From assembly GCA_902603555.1 (NCBI GenBank), contig CACKVD010000007.1, positions 1 through 55,045 on the forward strand: 55,045 nucleotides of DNA. Reading direction: 5' to 3'. Positions within the stretch are counted from its first letter, which is position 1. Each line of letters starts with the position of its first letter. The stretch comes from an uncultured Pelagibacteraceae bacterium. Lineage in GTDB: Bacteria > Pseudomonadota > Alphaproteobacteria > Pelagibacterales > Pelagibacteraceae. This document shows, piece after piece, positions 31,913 through 41,096 of the stretch. The notes beneath the pieces were generated by a model. It worked only from the letters and a program-made list of their open reading frames with translations, did not search any database and was not told the DNA's origin. The position numbers and the translations under genes were made by a program.

Positions 31913-33070
31913 ATGCAAAAAATTAATGAATTACAATTAGCTAAAGAGCTAATTAGGTTTCCATCAATAACCCCCATTGATGCTGGTGTTATGAAGTTTT
32001 TAGAAAAAAAACTTAAAAAATTAGGTTTCAAAACAAGGATAATTGAATTTAGAGAAAAAAATTTTAAACCGGTTAAAAATTTATATGCAAGATTAGGAAA
32101 TCAAGAACCTAATTTTTGTTATGCGGGTCATTTAGATGTTGTTCCCCCAGGTAATATAGATGATTGGACAGTCAATCCATTTAGGCCTTCTATTAAAAAA
32201 GGCCATTTAATTGGTAGAGGTGCAAATGATATGAAAAGTTCTGTTGCTGCTTTTGTATCTGCAGTAAGTAACTTCATATCAAAAAATAAAAAATTTAATG
32301 GATCAATTAGTTTATTGATTACTGGAGATGAAGAGGGTGAAGCAGTAAATGGAACAAAAAAAGTAGTAGAATATCTAAAAAAAAAGAAAGAAAAAATCAA
32401 TTTCTGTTTAGTGGGTGAGCCAACAAATCCGAATAAATTGGGTGAAATGATAAAAATTGGACGTAGGGGAAGTTTGACTGGAAAATTGACTATATTTGGT
32501 TTGCAGGGTCACGTTGCATACCCTCATAGAGCAAATAATCCTTCAACCATTATTGTCAAAATTTTAAAAGAATTAAAAGATATTAAATTTGATAATGGGA
32601 CAAAAAATTTTCAGTCTACAAACTTAGAAGTTACAAAAATAAATATGAATAACACTGCAGACAACGTTATTCCTGCTATAGCTGAGGCAACGTTTAACAT
32701 TAGGTTCAATAACAAACATTCCTCAAATTCTATTAAAAAAAAGCTTAATAAAATTTTTAATAAAGTAAGCAAAAAAAATAAATCAAAATTCAAAATTGAT
32801 TATAGGGTTTCTGGTGAAGCCTTTTTAACGAAGCCAAATAAAACAACTTACATGATACAAAATGTCGTAAAAAGGATTACGAAAATAAAACCAAAATTAT
32901 CTACTACGGGTGGAACTTCAGACCTACGATTTATAAAAAAAATATCACCTGGTCTAGAATTTGGTTTAGTGGGAAAAACTATGCATAAAGTTGATGAAGC
33001 AGTATCTTTGAAAGATTTGAAAAATTTAACAAAGATTTATCAAAATATTTTACAAAATTATTTTAAGTGA
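31913..33070 (+). CDS. dapE: Succinyl-diaminopimelate desuccinylase
   Basis: A 385-aa M20 metallopeptidase-fold enzyme. Metal-binding segments are YAGHLDVVPPG, GRGANDMKSSVAAF, TGDEEGEAVNGTKK and CLVGEPTNP. The C-terminal STTGGTSDLRFI and the metal-ligand histidine in GKTMHKVDEA complete the pattern. It removes succinate from N-succinyl-diaminopimelate. The stop overlaps the GTG start of the deacetylase gene. Confidence 0.94.
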   Translation: MQKINELQLAKELIRFPSITPIDAGVMKFLEKKLKKLGFKTRIIEFREKNFKPVKNLYARLGNQEPNFCYAGHLDVVPPGNIDDWTVNPFRPSIKKGHLIGRGANDMKSSVAAFVSAVSNFISKNKKFNGSISLLITGDEEGEAVNGTKKVVEYLKKKKEKINFCLVGEPTNPNKLGEMIKIGRRGSLTGKLTIFGLQGHVAYPHRANNPSTIIVKILKELKDIKFDNGTKNFQSTNLEVTKINMNNTADNVIPAIAEATFNIRFNNKHSSNSIKKKLNKIFNKVSKKNKSKFKIDYRVSGEAFLTKPNKTTYMIQNVVKRITKIKPKLSTTGGTSDLRFIKKISPGLEFGLVGKTMHKVDEAVSLKDLKNLTKIYQNILQNYFK

Positions 33071-33996
33071 AAACTGGTTTAATAACTTCAGCAACATACC
33101 AAAATCATGACACAGGTCCTGGACATCCGGAACAAATAGCTAGAGTAAAAGTTATTAATGAAAATTTTAAAAAATTAAATAACCCAAATATTTTGTGGAA
33201 AAAACCATCAATAATTTCAGATGAAATTATTAAAAACACTCATGATGCAAAATATGTTGATTTAGTAAAAAATTCTTTTCCCTCTAAAGGTTTTTCTTCA
33301 CTTGACGGAGACACTATTATTTCACCAGGAAGTAAAGAGGCTACATTTGATGCGGCAGGTTCAATCATTGCAGCTATTGATGGTGTTCAAAATAAAGAAT
33401 TTAAAAATGCTTTTGCAAGTGTACGCCCACCAGGCCATCATTGTAATCAGAACAAGGCAGCTGGTTTCTGTATTTTTAACAATGTTGCAATTGGAGCAAA
33501 ATATTTATTAAACAAATATAAATATAAAAAAATTGCTATCATTGATTTTGATGTTCACCATGGTAACGGCACACAAGACATTTTTTATGAAAATGAAAAT
33601 GTTCTATTTATATCAACTCATCAATACCCTTATTATCCAGGATCAGGATCTGAACAAGAAAAAGGGAAATTTAACAATATTTATAATATACCTTTGCCTG
33701 CGGGCACAAATTCTGAGGAATATTTAAATGCTTTTGAGTTTGCTTTAAAAAAATTAAAAGAATTTAAGCCTGAATTTGTTCTTATAAGTGCTGGATTCGA
33801 CTCTCACATCAAAGATCCACTTGCTCAGTTCAAACTTCAAACAGAAGATTTTTATATCATAACAAAAAGGATATTAGAAACATCAAAAAAGTTTTGTAAT
33901 GGTAAAGTTATTTCAATTCTCGAGGGTGGGTATGATTTAGAGGCACTAAAAGATAGCACTAAGAGACACGTTGATGCATTAATAGAATTCAATTGA
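33067..33996 (+). CDS. Histone deacetylase/acetoin utilization-family deacetylase
   Basis: A 309-aa arginase-fold zinc deacetylase. It keeps the entire catalytic set: DTGPGHPEQ at the N-terminus, SVRPPGHHCNQNKAAGFC, the zinc-binding DFDVHHGNGTQDIFY, ISAGFDSHIKDPL and ILEGGYDLEAL. Bacterial members act on acetyl-lysine proteins, polyamines or small acetyl compounds, and the substrate is not readable here. The start is GTG, overlapping dapE by 4 bp. A SET-domain lysine methyltransferase gene follows 30 bp later. Confidence 0.9.
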   Translation: MKTGLITSATYQNHDTGPGHPEQIARVKVINENFKKLNNPNILWKKPSIISDEIIKNTHDAKYVDLVKNSFPSKGFSSLDGDTIISPGSKEATFDAAGSIIAAIDGVQNKEFKNAFASVRPPGHHCNQNKAAGFCIFNNVAIGAKYLLNKYKYKKIAIIDFDVHHGNGTQDIFYENENVLFISTHQYPYYPGSGSEQEKGKFNNIYNIPLPAGTNSEEYLNAFEFALKKLKEFKPEFVLISAGFDSHIKDPLAQFKLQTEDFYIITKRILETSKKFCNGKVISILEGGYDLEALKDSTKRHVDALIEFN

Positions 33997-34026
33997 TAAA
34001 TATCTAATAAAATATAAATAGCCCTC

Positions 34027-34518
34027 ATGAAATTATACAGTATTAAAAAATCTAAAATTGATAATAAAGGACGAGGTCTTTATGCAACAAAAGATATTAA
34101 AGCTGGTACAAAAATTATTAATTACGTTGGTAAAATTATTACAAACAAGCAAGTAGATGAGTCAGATAAATTCGATAATAAAAAACCAATATATTTATTT
34201 ACATTAAATAAAAGATACACTTTGGATGGAGATTTCCCATGGAATACAGCTGGATTAATAAATCACTCATGTGACAACAATTGTGATTATGAGGGAAAAG
34301 GTCTAAAAATTTGGGTTACTGCAATAAAAGATATAAAAAAAGGCGAAGAATTTACATGTGATTACGGGTTTGGTTATGACGGAGATTATAAACAATTCCC
34401 TTGCAAGTGTCGATCGAAAAACTGTTGTGGTTATATTGTAAGAGCTGAGTCGAGGTGGAGGATTAATAAAAGGTATTCAATGTTCAATAAAAAAAAACTA
34501 GTAAATAACTCTCACTAA
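34027..34518 (+). CDS. SET-domain protein-lysine methyltransferase
   Basis: A 163-aa stand-alone SET domain. Motifs are KGRGLYATKDI near residue 16, the cofactor and active-site AGLINHSCDNNCDY near 79, GEEFTCDYGFGYDGD near 114, and a cysteine-rich post-SET segment, CKCRSKNCCGYI. All parts needed for lysine methylation appear present. The protein target is unknown. Small basic proteins such as ribosomal proteins or IHF would be candidates. Its end overlaps the convergent truA by about 20 bp. Confidence 0.9.
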   Translation: MKLYSIKKSKIDNKGRGLYATKDIKAGTKIINYVGKIITNKQVDESDKFDNKKPIYLFTLNKRYTLDGDFPWNTAGLINHSCDNNCDYEGKGLKIWVTAIKDIKKGEEFTCDYGFGYDGDYKQFPCKCRSKNCCGYIVRAESRWRINKRYSMFNKKKLVNNSH

Positions 34519-35238
34519 GTAAAGCCCTTCAGGTGGCGCTGGTGGTGCACACAAAATCCTTTTTTTTGAATTCATTATGAATATAAATTTTTTTAAAGTC
34601 CATTTTTTTTCACCTACATATTTTAAACATCCTACCATTGACCGAACTTGTTGTTGTAAAAAAGATTGCGATTGAAATTCTATTTCTATCTTATTATTCT
34701 TAGATCTTATTTTAACTGATTTCATTGTTTTTATCGGACTTTTTGCTCTACAGCTAGAAGCTCTAAAAGTAGAAAAATCATTTGTGCCTTCTAATTTTTT
34801 TGCTGCCTTTTTCATAAATTTTGAATCAAGCTTTTTTATTATATGCCATCCTCTATTTTTATCTAAGACCGGTCCACCTACACGATTAAAAATAACATAC
34901 TTATATATTCTTATCTTTGCAGAAAATCTTGCATGAAAATCTTTGCATCTTTTTTTAATTTTGAGAACTGTCACTAATTCTTTATTCAAAAAAAAATTTA
35001 GAGATTTTAAAAATTTATCTAAATTTATTATTTTATTTTTACATTCAAAATGTGCAGAATGTTCAATAGCATGGACTCCTTTATCTAACCTGCCAGCTCC
35101 GTATAAAATAATTTTTTCTTTCAAAAGTTTAGAAATTTTGTCTTGAATAAGCCCCTGTATAGTTTTACCTTTTGTTTGGACTTGCCAGCCTCTAAAATTA
35201 GTCCCAACATATTCAATTAATATCTGATATCTAAACAT
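34498..35238 (-). CDS. truA: tRNA pseudouridine synthase A
   Basis: A 246-aa pseudouridine synthase for positions 38-40 of tRNA anticodon stems. The catalytic aspartate is in GAGRLDKGVHAIEH near residue 51. The family normally reads GRTDAGVHA, so two flanking residues differ. Other signs are YVGTNFRGWQVQ near the start and FQSQSFLQQQVRSMVG near residue 190. It is the last gene of a minus-strand set, overlapping fmt by 8 bp. Confidence 0.93.
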   Translation of the reverse strand: MFRYQILIEYVGTNFRGWQVQTKGKTIQGLIQDKISKLLKEKIILYGAGRLDKGVHAIEHSAHFECKNKIINLDKFLKSLNFFLNKELVTVLKIKKRCKDFHARFSAKIRIYKYVIFNRVGGPVLDKNRGWHIIKKLDSKFMKKAAKKLEGTNDFSTFRASSCRAKSPIKTMKSVKIRSKNNKIEIEFQSQSFLQQQVRSMVGCLKYVGEKKWTLKKFIFIMNSKKRILCAPPAPPEGLYLVRVIY

Positions 35239-36163
35239 TTGATATTATTGACCCTTTTCTAATTTGAGACCCAAGCATAAACTCTCCAACTTTTTGCACT
35301 TTTTTTCCTTCCCTTTGAATTTCAAGAATCTTTATAGACTTTTTACAAGCACATGCTATTTCAAGATTGTCTGTTATAACTTCGCCACTTTTACCAATAC
35401 CATTCGCAATTTCAGCTTTTAAAATTTTATATCTTTCACCATTAAAATTGAAAAAGGCTCCTGGTGACGGGTGCAAACCATTAATTTTTCCAATGATCTT
35501 TAAAGCATTATCATTCCAATCAATTTGCCCCTCATTTTTAAGAATTTTCTTAGCATAAGTTGCTTTCGAGTGATCTTGCTCTGTAAACTCTGATTTTCCA
35601 TCTAAAATATCATCTACACAATCTAAAATTTTATCAGCTGATAAGAGTGAAAGCTTTTCTGAAACCTCTGTTGCATTAAATTTTCGATCAAGTTTTATTC
35701 TATATATTTTACTTATAGGTCCTGAGTCTAACTTTTCATTAATTTTCATGATACTAATCCCTGTTTCCTCATCTAAATTCATTATTGATCTTTGGATAGG
35801 CGCTGCACCTCTCCATTTTGGGAGTATAGAAGCATGAATATTAATAAAACCTTTTTTAGTTAAACCTAAAAATTGTTTTGGTATTATTTGTCCATAAGCA
35901 ACAACGATTGCAAGGTCTGCACCCATTTTTTTTAAAAAATCATATTCTTCAATGTTATTATTTAAGTTTTGTGGAGATCTGAAATCTATATTCAAAGTTT
36001 CTGAAATCCCTTGAACTGGTGATTTATTAATTTTCTGACCTCGATGAGATTTTTGGGGTGGCTGAGTATACACAACTGATATTGGATACCCATTTTGATA
36101 TAGAGATTTAAGAATTGGTACTGCAAAAATAGGTGTACCCATAAAAATAATTTTTTTTGGCAT
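35231..36163 (-). CDS. fmt: Methionyl-tRNA formyltransferase
   Basis: A 310-aa enzyme that formylates initiator Met-tRNA. The core is MGTPIFAVPILKSLY, VVAYGQIIPKQFL and NIHASILPKWRGAAPIQRSI near residue 110, with the C-terminal domain beginning about residue 205. Formyl removal is encoded next door by def, 3 bp upstream on the same strand, the standard fmt-def pairing. Confidence 0.96.
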   Translation of the reverse strand: MPKKIIFMGTPIFAVPILKSLYQNGYPISVVYTQPPQKSHRGQKINKSPVQGISETLNIDFRSPQNLNNNIEEYDFLKKMGADLAIVVAYGQIIPKQFLGLTKKGFINIHASILPKWRGAAPIQRSIMNLDEETGISIMKINEKLDSGPISKIYRIKLDRKFNATEVSEKLSLLSADKILDCVDDILDGKSEFTEQDHSKATYAKKILKNEGQIDWNDNALKIIGKINGLHPSPGAFFNFNGERYKILKAEIANGIGKSGEVITDNLEIACACKKSIKILEIQREGKKVQKVGEFMLGSQIRKGSIISNV

Positions 36164-36166
36164 TTG

Positions 36167-36691
36167 TTAAACCAATATTCTATCAGGGTTTCTTTTTGAC
36201 TTTGAAATTTTTTTAATAATTATATCTTTTTTAAGTTTTGATAAATGATCAATTATCAATTTTCCATCCAAATGATTTATTTCATGTTGGAGACAAGTTG
36301 ATAACAGACCATCACACTTCAGGTTTCTTTTTTTTCCATCAATATCAATATATTCTACTTCACAAATTTTGGGTCTTTCAATTTCGATAAAAGTTTCAGG
36401 AATTGACAAACACCCTTCTTCATAAATTGAAGTTTCATCACTTACTTTTTTTATGGAAGGATTAATAAAACTTAAAGGATTTTTTTTTTCATCTTCCGCA
36501 GATACATCAATAACTAAAATTCTTTTAAGAATTCCAACTTGTACTGCAGCTAAACCGATACCATTAGAGTTGTACATTGTTTCAAATAAATCATTAATAA
36601 GTTTTTTTTCATTAGTGCCAACTTTTTCTATTGGCTCTGAGATTCTTTTTAGCATTTCATTTGGTACAGTAATGATATCTTTAATACTCAT
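36167..36691 (-). CDS. def: Peptide deformylase
   Basis: A 174-aa metal-dependent deformylase. The three family motifs are GIGLAAVQVG near residue 45, EEGCLSIPE near 93 and CLQHEINHLDGKL near 134. These hold the Cys and two His metal ligands and the catalytic Glu. It acts on nascent N-formylmethionine. It is followed by fmt and truA. Confidence 0.97.
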   Translation of the reverse strand: MSIKDIITVPNEMLKRISEPIEKVGTNEKKLINDLFETMYNSNGIGLAAVQVGILKRILVIDVSAEDEKKNPLSFINPSIKKVSDETSIYEEGCLSIPETFIEIERPKICEVEYIDIDGKKRNLKCDGLLSTCLQHEINHLDGKLIIDHLSKLKKDIIIKKISKSKRNPDRILV

Positions 36692-36714
36692 ATAATTAAT
36701 AGATAAACTAATTT

Positions 36715-38481
36715 TTAAACTTTTAAAGGTAGAACTTTAAGTAAAATTTTATTTCTCAATTGATCTATATCTAATTGATTCAATGTTCTTATAATAAAAT
36801 AAATAGTATCATCGTCAATTCTCTCTAATTTATCTTGTCCAATAACTTCAGCAATTCTTAATAACACTAGACCTTTTTCATTATTATTTATCATAACTTG
36901 TATATCTGTAGGTATTTCTGAATCATTGGCTTGGTATAAATCATCATATTTTTTTGAAATTTCTATTCCATCAAATTTTAAAGATTCTAAAAATATCTGA
37001 TCTTTTTTAGAAAAAGAATACTTTTTGTTTTTTTTTATCTTTTTTAGAAAAGTATCTACATCTTTTTCAATTTTAGACTTAGAATAGTCTCCATTAAAAT
37101 AATTAATCAATTTTGATTGATATAAAACATCTTTATTAAATTTTCTTTCATAGTTTTCATTTTCTTTTATTTCTATATTTGTATAATAAAAACTTGTCAG
37201 GTTGTCTGGGACTTCTGTTGGATTTATTTTTTCTAAAAATTTTTTCAATTCAACATCAAAAGCATTTTCTAAATTTTCATTTTTAAAAGAATCTTTTAGT
37301 AATTTTAGTAATTTTAATTTTTCAACCAACTCAGACTCAAGAAGAATTTTTTGGTAAAGTAAAGCCCGTCCTTCAATATTTGATAATGATTTATAAGACT
37401 GTTTTACATTTAAAAGTTGATTAATATTAAATTGAAAACTTTTATAAATTTCAAATAAATCTTTTTCTGGATAATTTTTATCATTTGTTGCTTTTTCTAA
37501 AGTAGAAATTTTATTTAAATCGGAAACATCAATTGATTTAAACGACTTTAATAAACCAGAGGATGAAAGATACTTCCAAATTATTTTTTTAGTATTTTCT
37601 TTAGGCTCAAATATAAAATCAGGATTTGTTTTATGAGCTAAATAAAAATCAAAAACAGTTTCCTCTGAAATTGAGTTGTCAATTTTTGAAGTATAGCCAA
37701 ATAAAAAATTAATTTTTTTTTCGAAATATTTATCATTAAAGCCTAATTCTTTTTTTAGATCGAAAATAAGTTGTGCTTCCTCTTTTTTATTTGAATATAT
37801 TAAACAGTAAATATTAAATTTTGATAAATATTCATTATTGAATGGTTCTAAATTTTTAGAGAGTATCTCACAAGCTTTTTCAACATTTGTTTCAGATAAA
37901 TGTTGATCAACAATATATTTTGTTAAATTAGGTTGTAAATTAAATATTTGGTTTTTAATTAAATATTCTTCTACTAAATCTAAATCTAAATTTTTGATTA
38001 ACCAATTAGATTTAAATTTTAGAAACTCTTTTTCTGAAATATTTATTTTTGGACTTCGGGCATTTGTAAGTAATGCTATTTTGATTATTTCTGTTGAGTC
38101 TTTTGAAAGTTTTATTTTATCTAGTTTTGAAAAAATATTTTTTAATTGATCACCATCTGAATTTAACCACATATCAATATCAAGACCATAATGTTTTGGA
38201 TCATATAAACCAAAAATTTTCATATCTTTAGAATCCAAATCTTCATCTGACTCAAGTAAAATACTTTCTTTTTGTTTTTGCATATTAAATATTTCAAACT
38301 CAGATGATGAGTTAATTTTTTCATTACTCTCTAAAGATTTTAATGATGAAGGATCACTTTTTATTTCTTTTTGATCAATATTCCAAATATCTACCGGTTT
38401 ATCTTCTGCATTAGAAAATGACGAAAATATAATAAATATTAAAAAAAAAATCTTTTTATTTAATGATTTTAAAATTTTCAT
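36715..38481 (-). CDS. Exported 588-aa helical protein of unknown function
   Basis: A 588-residue protein with a classic signal peptide: basic start, hydrophobic stretch FFLIFIIFSSFSNA and a likely cleavage after residue 25. The mature part is acidic/lysine-rich and predicted mostly helical. Repeated units of paired helices of 30-40 residues suggest a TPR-like solenoid in the periplasm. Only the segment ending LLRIAEVIGQDKLERI near the C-terminus looks conserved in style. I do not recognise the family. It sits between a 59-aa membrane ORF and def. A scaffold in the envelope is a guess. Confidence 0.7.
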   Translation of the reverse strand: MKILKSLNKKIFFLIFIIFSSFSNAEDKPVDIWNIDQKEIKSDPSSLKSLESNEKINSSSEFEIFNMQKQKESILLESDEDLDSKDMKIFGLYDPKHYGLDIDMWLNSDGDQLKNIFSKLDKIKLSKDSTEIIKIALLTNARSPKINISEKEFLKFKSNWLIKNLDLDLVEEYLIKNQIFNLQPNLTKYIVDQHLSETNVEKACEILSKNLEPFNNEYLSKFNIYCLIYSNKKEEAQLIFDLKKELGFNDKYFEKKINFLFGYTSKIDNSISEETVFDFYLAHKTNPDFIFEPKENTKKIIWKYLSSSGLLKSFKSIDVSDLNKISTLEKATNDKNYPEKDLFEIYKSFQFNINQLLNVKQSYKSLSNIEGRALLYQKILLESELVEKLKLLKLLKDSFKNENLENAFDVELKKFLEKINPTEVPDNLTSFYYTNIEIKENENYERKFNKDVLYQSKLINYFNGDYSKSKIEKDVDTFLKKIKKNKKYSFSKKDQIFLESLKFDGIEISKKYDDLYQANDSEIPTDIQVMINNNEKGLVLLRIAEVIGQDKLERIDDDTIYFIIRTLNQLDIDQLRNKILLKVLPLKV

Positions 38482-38635
38482 TAGGGACTATTTTTTCTAT
38501 TTCTTTTTTTGGCGCTGGAAAATCAATTTTATTTAGCAAAAAAACAATTCCTAAAATTAGTACTATAGCTAAAGTTAATTTTACAGCCAACCCAAGAATA
38601 TTCGTTCTCAAACTTGTTTTTTTAATAAATTGCAT
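38456..38635 (-). CDS. 59-aa membrane protein, candidate missed gene
   Basis: An open frame from ATG at 38635 to TAA at 38456, on the same strand as and overlapping the 588-aa gene by 26 bp. It encodes a basic N-terminus (MQFIKKTSLRTN), a single hydrophobic segment (about residues 13-34) and a short tail with DFPAPKKEIEKIVP. The normal composition of a bitopic membrane protein and the overlap geometry support it. No family is recognised. Confidence 0.5.
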   Translation of the reverse strand: MQFIKKTSLRTNILGLAVKLTLAIVLILGIVFLLNKIDFPAPKKEIEKIVPNENFKIIK

Positions 38636-38692
38636 ATAACTTTAGTTATTTTCAAATTAAGACATATTTGTGTTTTTTCAATAAAGAAAATT
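38636..38692. promoter_or_regulatory. Divergent promoter region between the 59-aa ORF and aroK
   Basis: 57 non-coding bases hold the presumed promoters for aroK (plus) and the exported-protein operon (minus). No clear -35/-10 pair stands out. Confidence 0.35.
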
Positions 38693-39205
38693 ATGAAATC
38701 AAAAGGAAATATTGTTTTTTTGGGAATGATGGGCTCAGGAAAGACCTCAATTGGTTCATTAGTTTCAAAAAAATTTAAAATGGATTTTTATGATACTGAT
38801 CAATTGATAGAAAAAAAACTTAACACCAAAATATCAAAAATATTCCAAGAAAAGGGAGAAAAATTTTTTAGAAATTTAGAGGAAAAAATAACATTACAAA
38901 TATTAAGAAATAAAAATATAGTTGTTGCTCTAGGAGGTGGAACGTTTTTGAATAAAAAAATTAGAAATGAAATTCTCAAAAATCATAATTCCATTTGGTT
39001 AGATTTGGACACAGAAACTCTTTTAAAAAGAATCAAAAATAATCCCAAAAGACCAATTGCATTTAATTCAACTGATACTGAATTAATAAATTTAATTAAA
39101 AAACGAGCTAATATCTATTCAAAGGCATTATATAATATTAGTTGTAATAATCTTACAAAAAAACAGATTGTTGATAAAGTCGTTAAAATTTATGAAAATA
39201 ATTAA
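38693..39205 (+). CDS. aroK: Shikimate kinase
   Basis: A 170-aa kinase that phosphorylates shikimate. Walker A is GMMGSGKTSIG near residue 10, with DTDQLIE near 32, FFRNLEEKI, and VALGGGTFLN near 76. A longer open frame from 38630 exists, but the ATG at 38693 starts exactly where the family does. The gene overlaps aroB by 14 bp, the usual aroK-aroB pair. Confidence 0.95.
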   Translation: MKSKGNIVFLGMMGSGKTSIGSLVSKKFKMDFYDTDQLIEKKLNTKISKIFQEKGEKFFRNLEEKITLQILRNKNIVVALGGGTFLNKKIRNEILKNHNSIWLDLDTETLLKRIKNNPKRPIAFNSTDTELINLIKKRANIYSKALYNISCNNLTKKQIVDKVVKIYENN

Positions 39206-40295
39206 ATTAAAAATAAATACTAGTACAGAAAGTTATCCAATTATAATTGGGACAAAACTTTTCGCTCAATTTTCAAATCTAATTAATCAAAATTTAATAA
39301 AATTTGAAAAATGTTTGTTAGTTATAGATAAAAATGTCCCTAAAAAAAAAATTTATCAAATTAAAAAAGCTTTAAAAAATAAAAAGATATTTATTCAATT
39401 TATTAAGGCTAACGAAAAAAATAAAAATCAAAAAAATTTAGACTCAATAATAAAAACTTTGTTAGAAAAAAATTTTTCTCGACAGGACTGTTTGATTTCT
39501 ATCGGTGGTGGTATTACAGGAGATATAAGTGGATTTGCTGCAAGCATATTTAAAAGGGGACTACAATTTATAAATATTCCCACAACTTTATTATCTCAGG
39601 TCGATTCATCAATTGGAGGGAAAACTGGGATTAATACTAATTACGGCAAAAATCTTTTAGGAAACTTTTATCAACCAAAATTAGTTATAAGTGATATTGA
39701 TTTTTTAAAATCTCTTCCACGGAGAGAAATTATTTGTGGTTATGCGGAAATTTTAAAACATTCTTTAATCTCGAATAAAAAGCTATACCAATTTTTGAAT
39801 AAAAATATTTTCAAAATATTAAATTTAAAATCTCCTTTTATTGAAAAAGCAATATATGAAAGTTGTAAAATTAAAAAAATGGTAGTTGAAAAAGACGAAA
39901 AAGAAAAAAATTTGAGAAAAGTTTTAAACTTTGGACATACTTTTGCTCATGCCTACGAAGCTTCTTTGGGTTATTCAAAAAAATTAAATCATGGGGAAGC
40001 AGTTCTTTTAGGAATTTATTCAGCTATCAATTTTAGTTTAGATAATAATTTTTTAAATCAAAGAGATTATCATCTTATTGCTAAACATATTGTAAATTCA
40101 AAACTTCCTTATAACATAAAGAATTATTTCCAAAAGAAAGATCTTAAAAAAATTTTATTATATATGTTAAAAGATAAAAAAAATAATTCAGAAAAAATTA
40201 ATCTAATTTTATTAAAAAGTATAGGTAGACCTGTCATAAATAATAAATTTAAACTTAATAAATTAAAATTGTTTTTAAAAAAAGAATTAACTTAA
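39192..40295 (+). CDS. aroB: 3-dehydroquinate synthase
   Basis: A 367-aa NAD- and metal-dependent enzyme that closes DAHP to 3-dehydroquinate. Motifs are GGGITGDISGFAASIFKRG near residue 98, NIPTTLLSQVDSSIGGKTGI, CGYAEILKHSL and metal-ligand region LNFGHTFAHAYEA with NHGEAVLLGI. The ATG at 39192 is preferred to an upstream in-frame start at 39168, since it starts the protein at the family position. The end overlaps the convergent bolA by 9 bp. Confidence 0.95.
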   Translation: MKIIKLKINTSTESYPIIIGTKLFAQFSNLINQNLIKFEKCLLVIDKNVPKKKIYQIKKALKNKKIFIQFIKANEKNKNQKNLDSIIKTLLEKNFSRQDCLISIGGGITGDISGFAASIFKRGLQFINIPTTLLSQVDSSIGGKTGINTNYGKNLLGNFYQPKLVISDIDFLKSLPRREIICGYAEILKHSLISNKKLYQFLNKNIFKILNLKSPFIEKAIYESCKIKKMVVEKDEKEKNLRKVLNFGHTFAHAYEASLGYSKKLNHGEAVLLGIYSAINFSLDNNFLNQRDYHLIAKHIVNSKLPYNIKNYFQKKDLKKILLYMLKDKKNNSEKINLILLKSIGRPVINNKFKLNKLKLFLKKELT

Positions 40296-40547
40296 AATTA
40301 TTTGTATAGAATGAATAAAATTTTTTAATTCTTCTCCCAATAATTTATAAATTTTTTTATTACTTTCAATTTTATTCATTTTTTTTAATTCCTTTGAGTC
40401 TATTAAAATTTTTAAATGATATTTATTTTTTTCATTTCCTGGATGATTTTTATGTAGAAATGATTTATCTTCAATCTTTATATTCTCTACTACGATTTCT
40501 TTTTCAATTTTTTTTTTTACAATTGCAATTAATTCATTTATGTCCAT
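40287..40547 (-). CDS. bolA: BolA family protein
   Basis: An 86-aa BolA fold protein. The mixed alpha/beta pattern with a KYHLKILIDS strand and the conserved histidine in FLHKNHPGN supports the call. BolA proteins pair with monothiol glutaredoxins in iron-sulfur homeostasis. The start is 21 bp from the divergent J-domain gene. bolA next to a J-domain gene and cobS-cobT is a recurring arrangement in alphaproteobacteria, as far as I recall. Confidence 0.85.
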   Translation of the reverse strand: MDINELIAIVKKKIEKEIVVENIKIEDKSFLHKNHPGNEKNKYHLKILIDSKELKKMNKIESNKKIYKLLGEELKNFIHSIQIILS

Positions 40548-40568
40548 AAATATAATTTATTATATATC
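40548..40568. promoter_or_regulatory. 21-bp divergent spacer with TATAAT
   Basis: The bolA and J-domain start codons are separated by 21 bases, 20 of them A or T, including TATAAT at 40551-40556 on the plus strand. With a -10 this near the start, the J-domain mRNA would be leaderless or nearly so. Confidence 0.4.
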
Positions 40569-41096
40569 ATGAAATATATTTGTGACTGGAAAAATTGTAA
40601 TGAAATTGGTGAATATAAAGCACCTATAGAAAAAGATAATAGCAAAAAATTTAGAATGCTTTGTTTAGAGCATGTAAAAGAATTTAATAAAAACTGGAAT
40701 TATTTTTCTGGTATGAATGACGATCAGGTTATTAATTTTCTAAGATCAGATATGATATGGCATAAACCTACTCAAAGTTTTAGTTCTTCAGATAATTTTT
40801 TTAAAGTCCTGTGGAATAATACTTTAAAAGATGACTTAGATGGAGATAGATTTAAAAGTGATTATAATCACATGCGGCAATTTAAATTTAACCATAAGGA
40901 CATTGAAGCATTTGGTATTTTGGGAATTTCAGTTGGTTTAAAGTGGCAAAAAATACAAGAAAAATTCAAAATCCTTGTCAAAAAATTTCACCCTGATATG
41001 AATTCAGGTAATAAAAAATTTGAAGAAAAACTAAAACTAATTACTTTGGCTTATACACAACTAAAAAATACATACAGAGAAAAAATTGATACCTAA
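40569..41096 (+). CDS. J-domain (DnaJ-like) protein
   Basis: A 175-aa protein with a C-terminal J-domain: the HPD triad is in [13 protein letters not shown] near residue 140, framed by [15 protein letters not shown] and [15 protein letters not shown] helices. The N-terminal half has two cysteine pairs (CDWKNC and a later CLEH), reminiscent of a small metal-binding element. J-domains stimulate DnaK. It overlaps the cobS start by 11 bp, so it probably serves the AAA+/VWA proteins encoded after it. Confidence 0.88.
   Translation: MKYICDWKNCNEIGEYKAPIEKDNSKKFRMLCLEHVKEFNKNWNYFSGMNDDQVINFLRSDMIWHKPTQSFSSSDNFFKVLWNNTLKDDLDGDRFKSDYNHMRQFKFNHKDIEAFGILGISVGLKWQKIQEKFKILVKKFHPDMNSGNKKFEEKLKLITLAYTQLKNTYREKIDT

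Noticed and set aside
34498..35238. TruA motif GRLDKGVHA as an inactive enzyme
   Set aside because: The catalytic aspartate is present and all other motifs fit. The flanking changes look like ordinary lineage drift.
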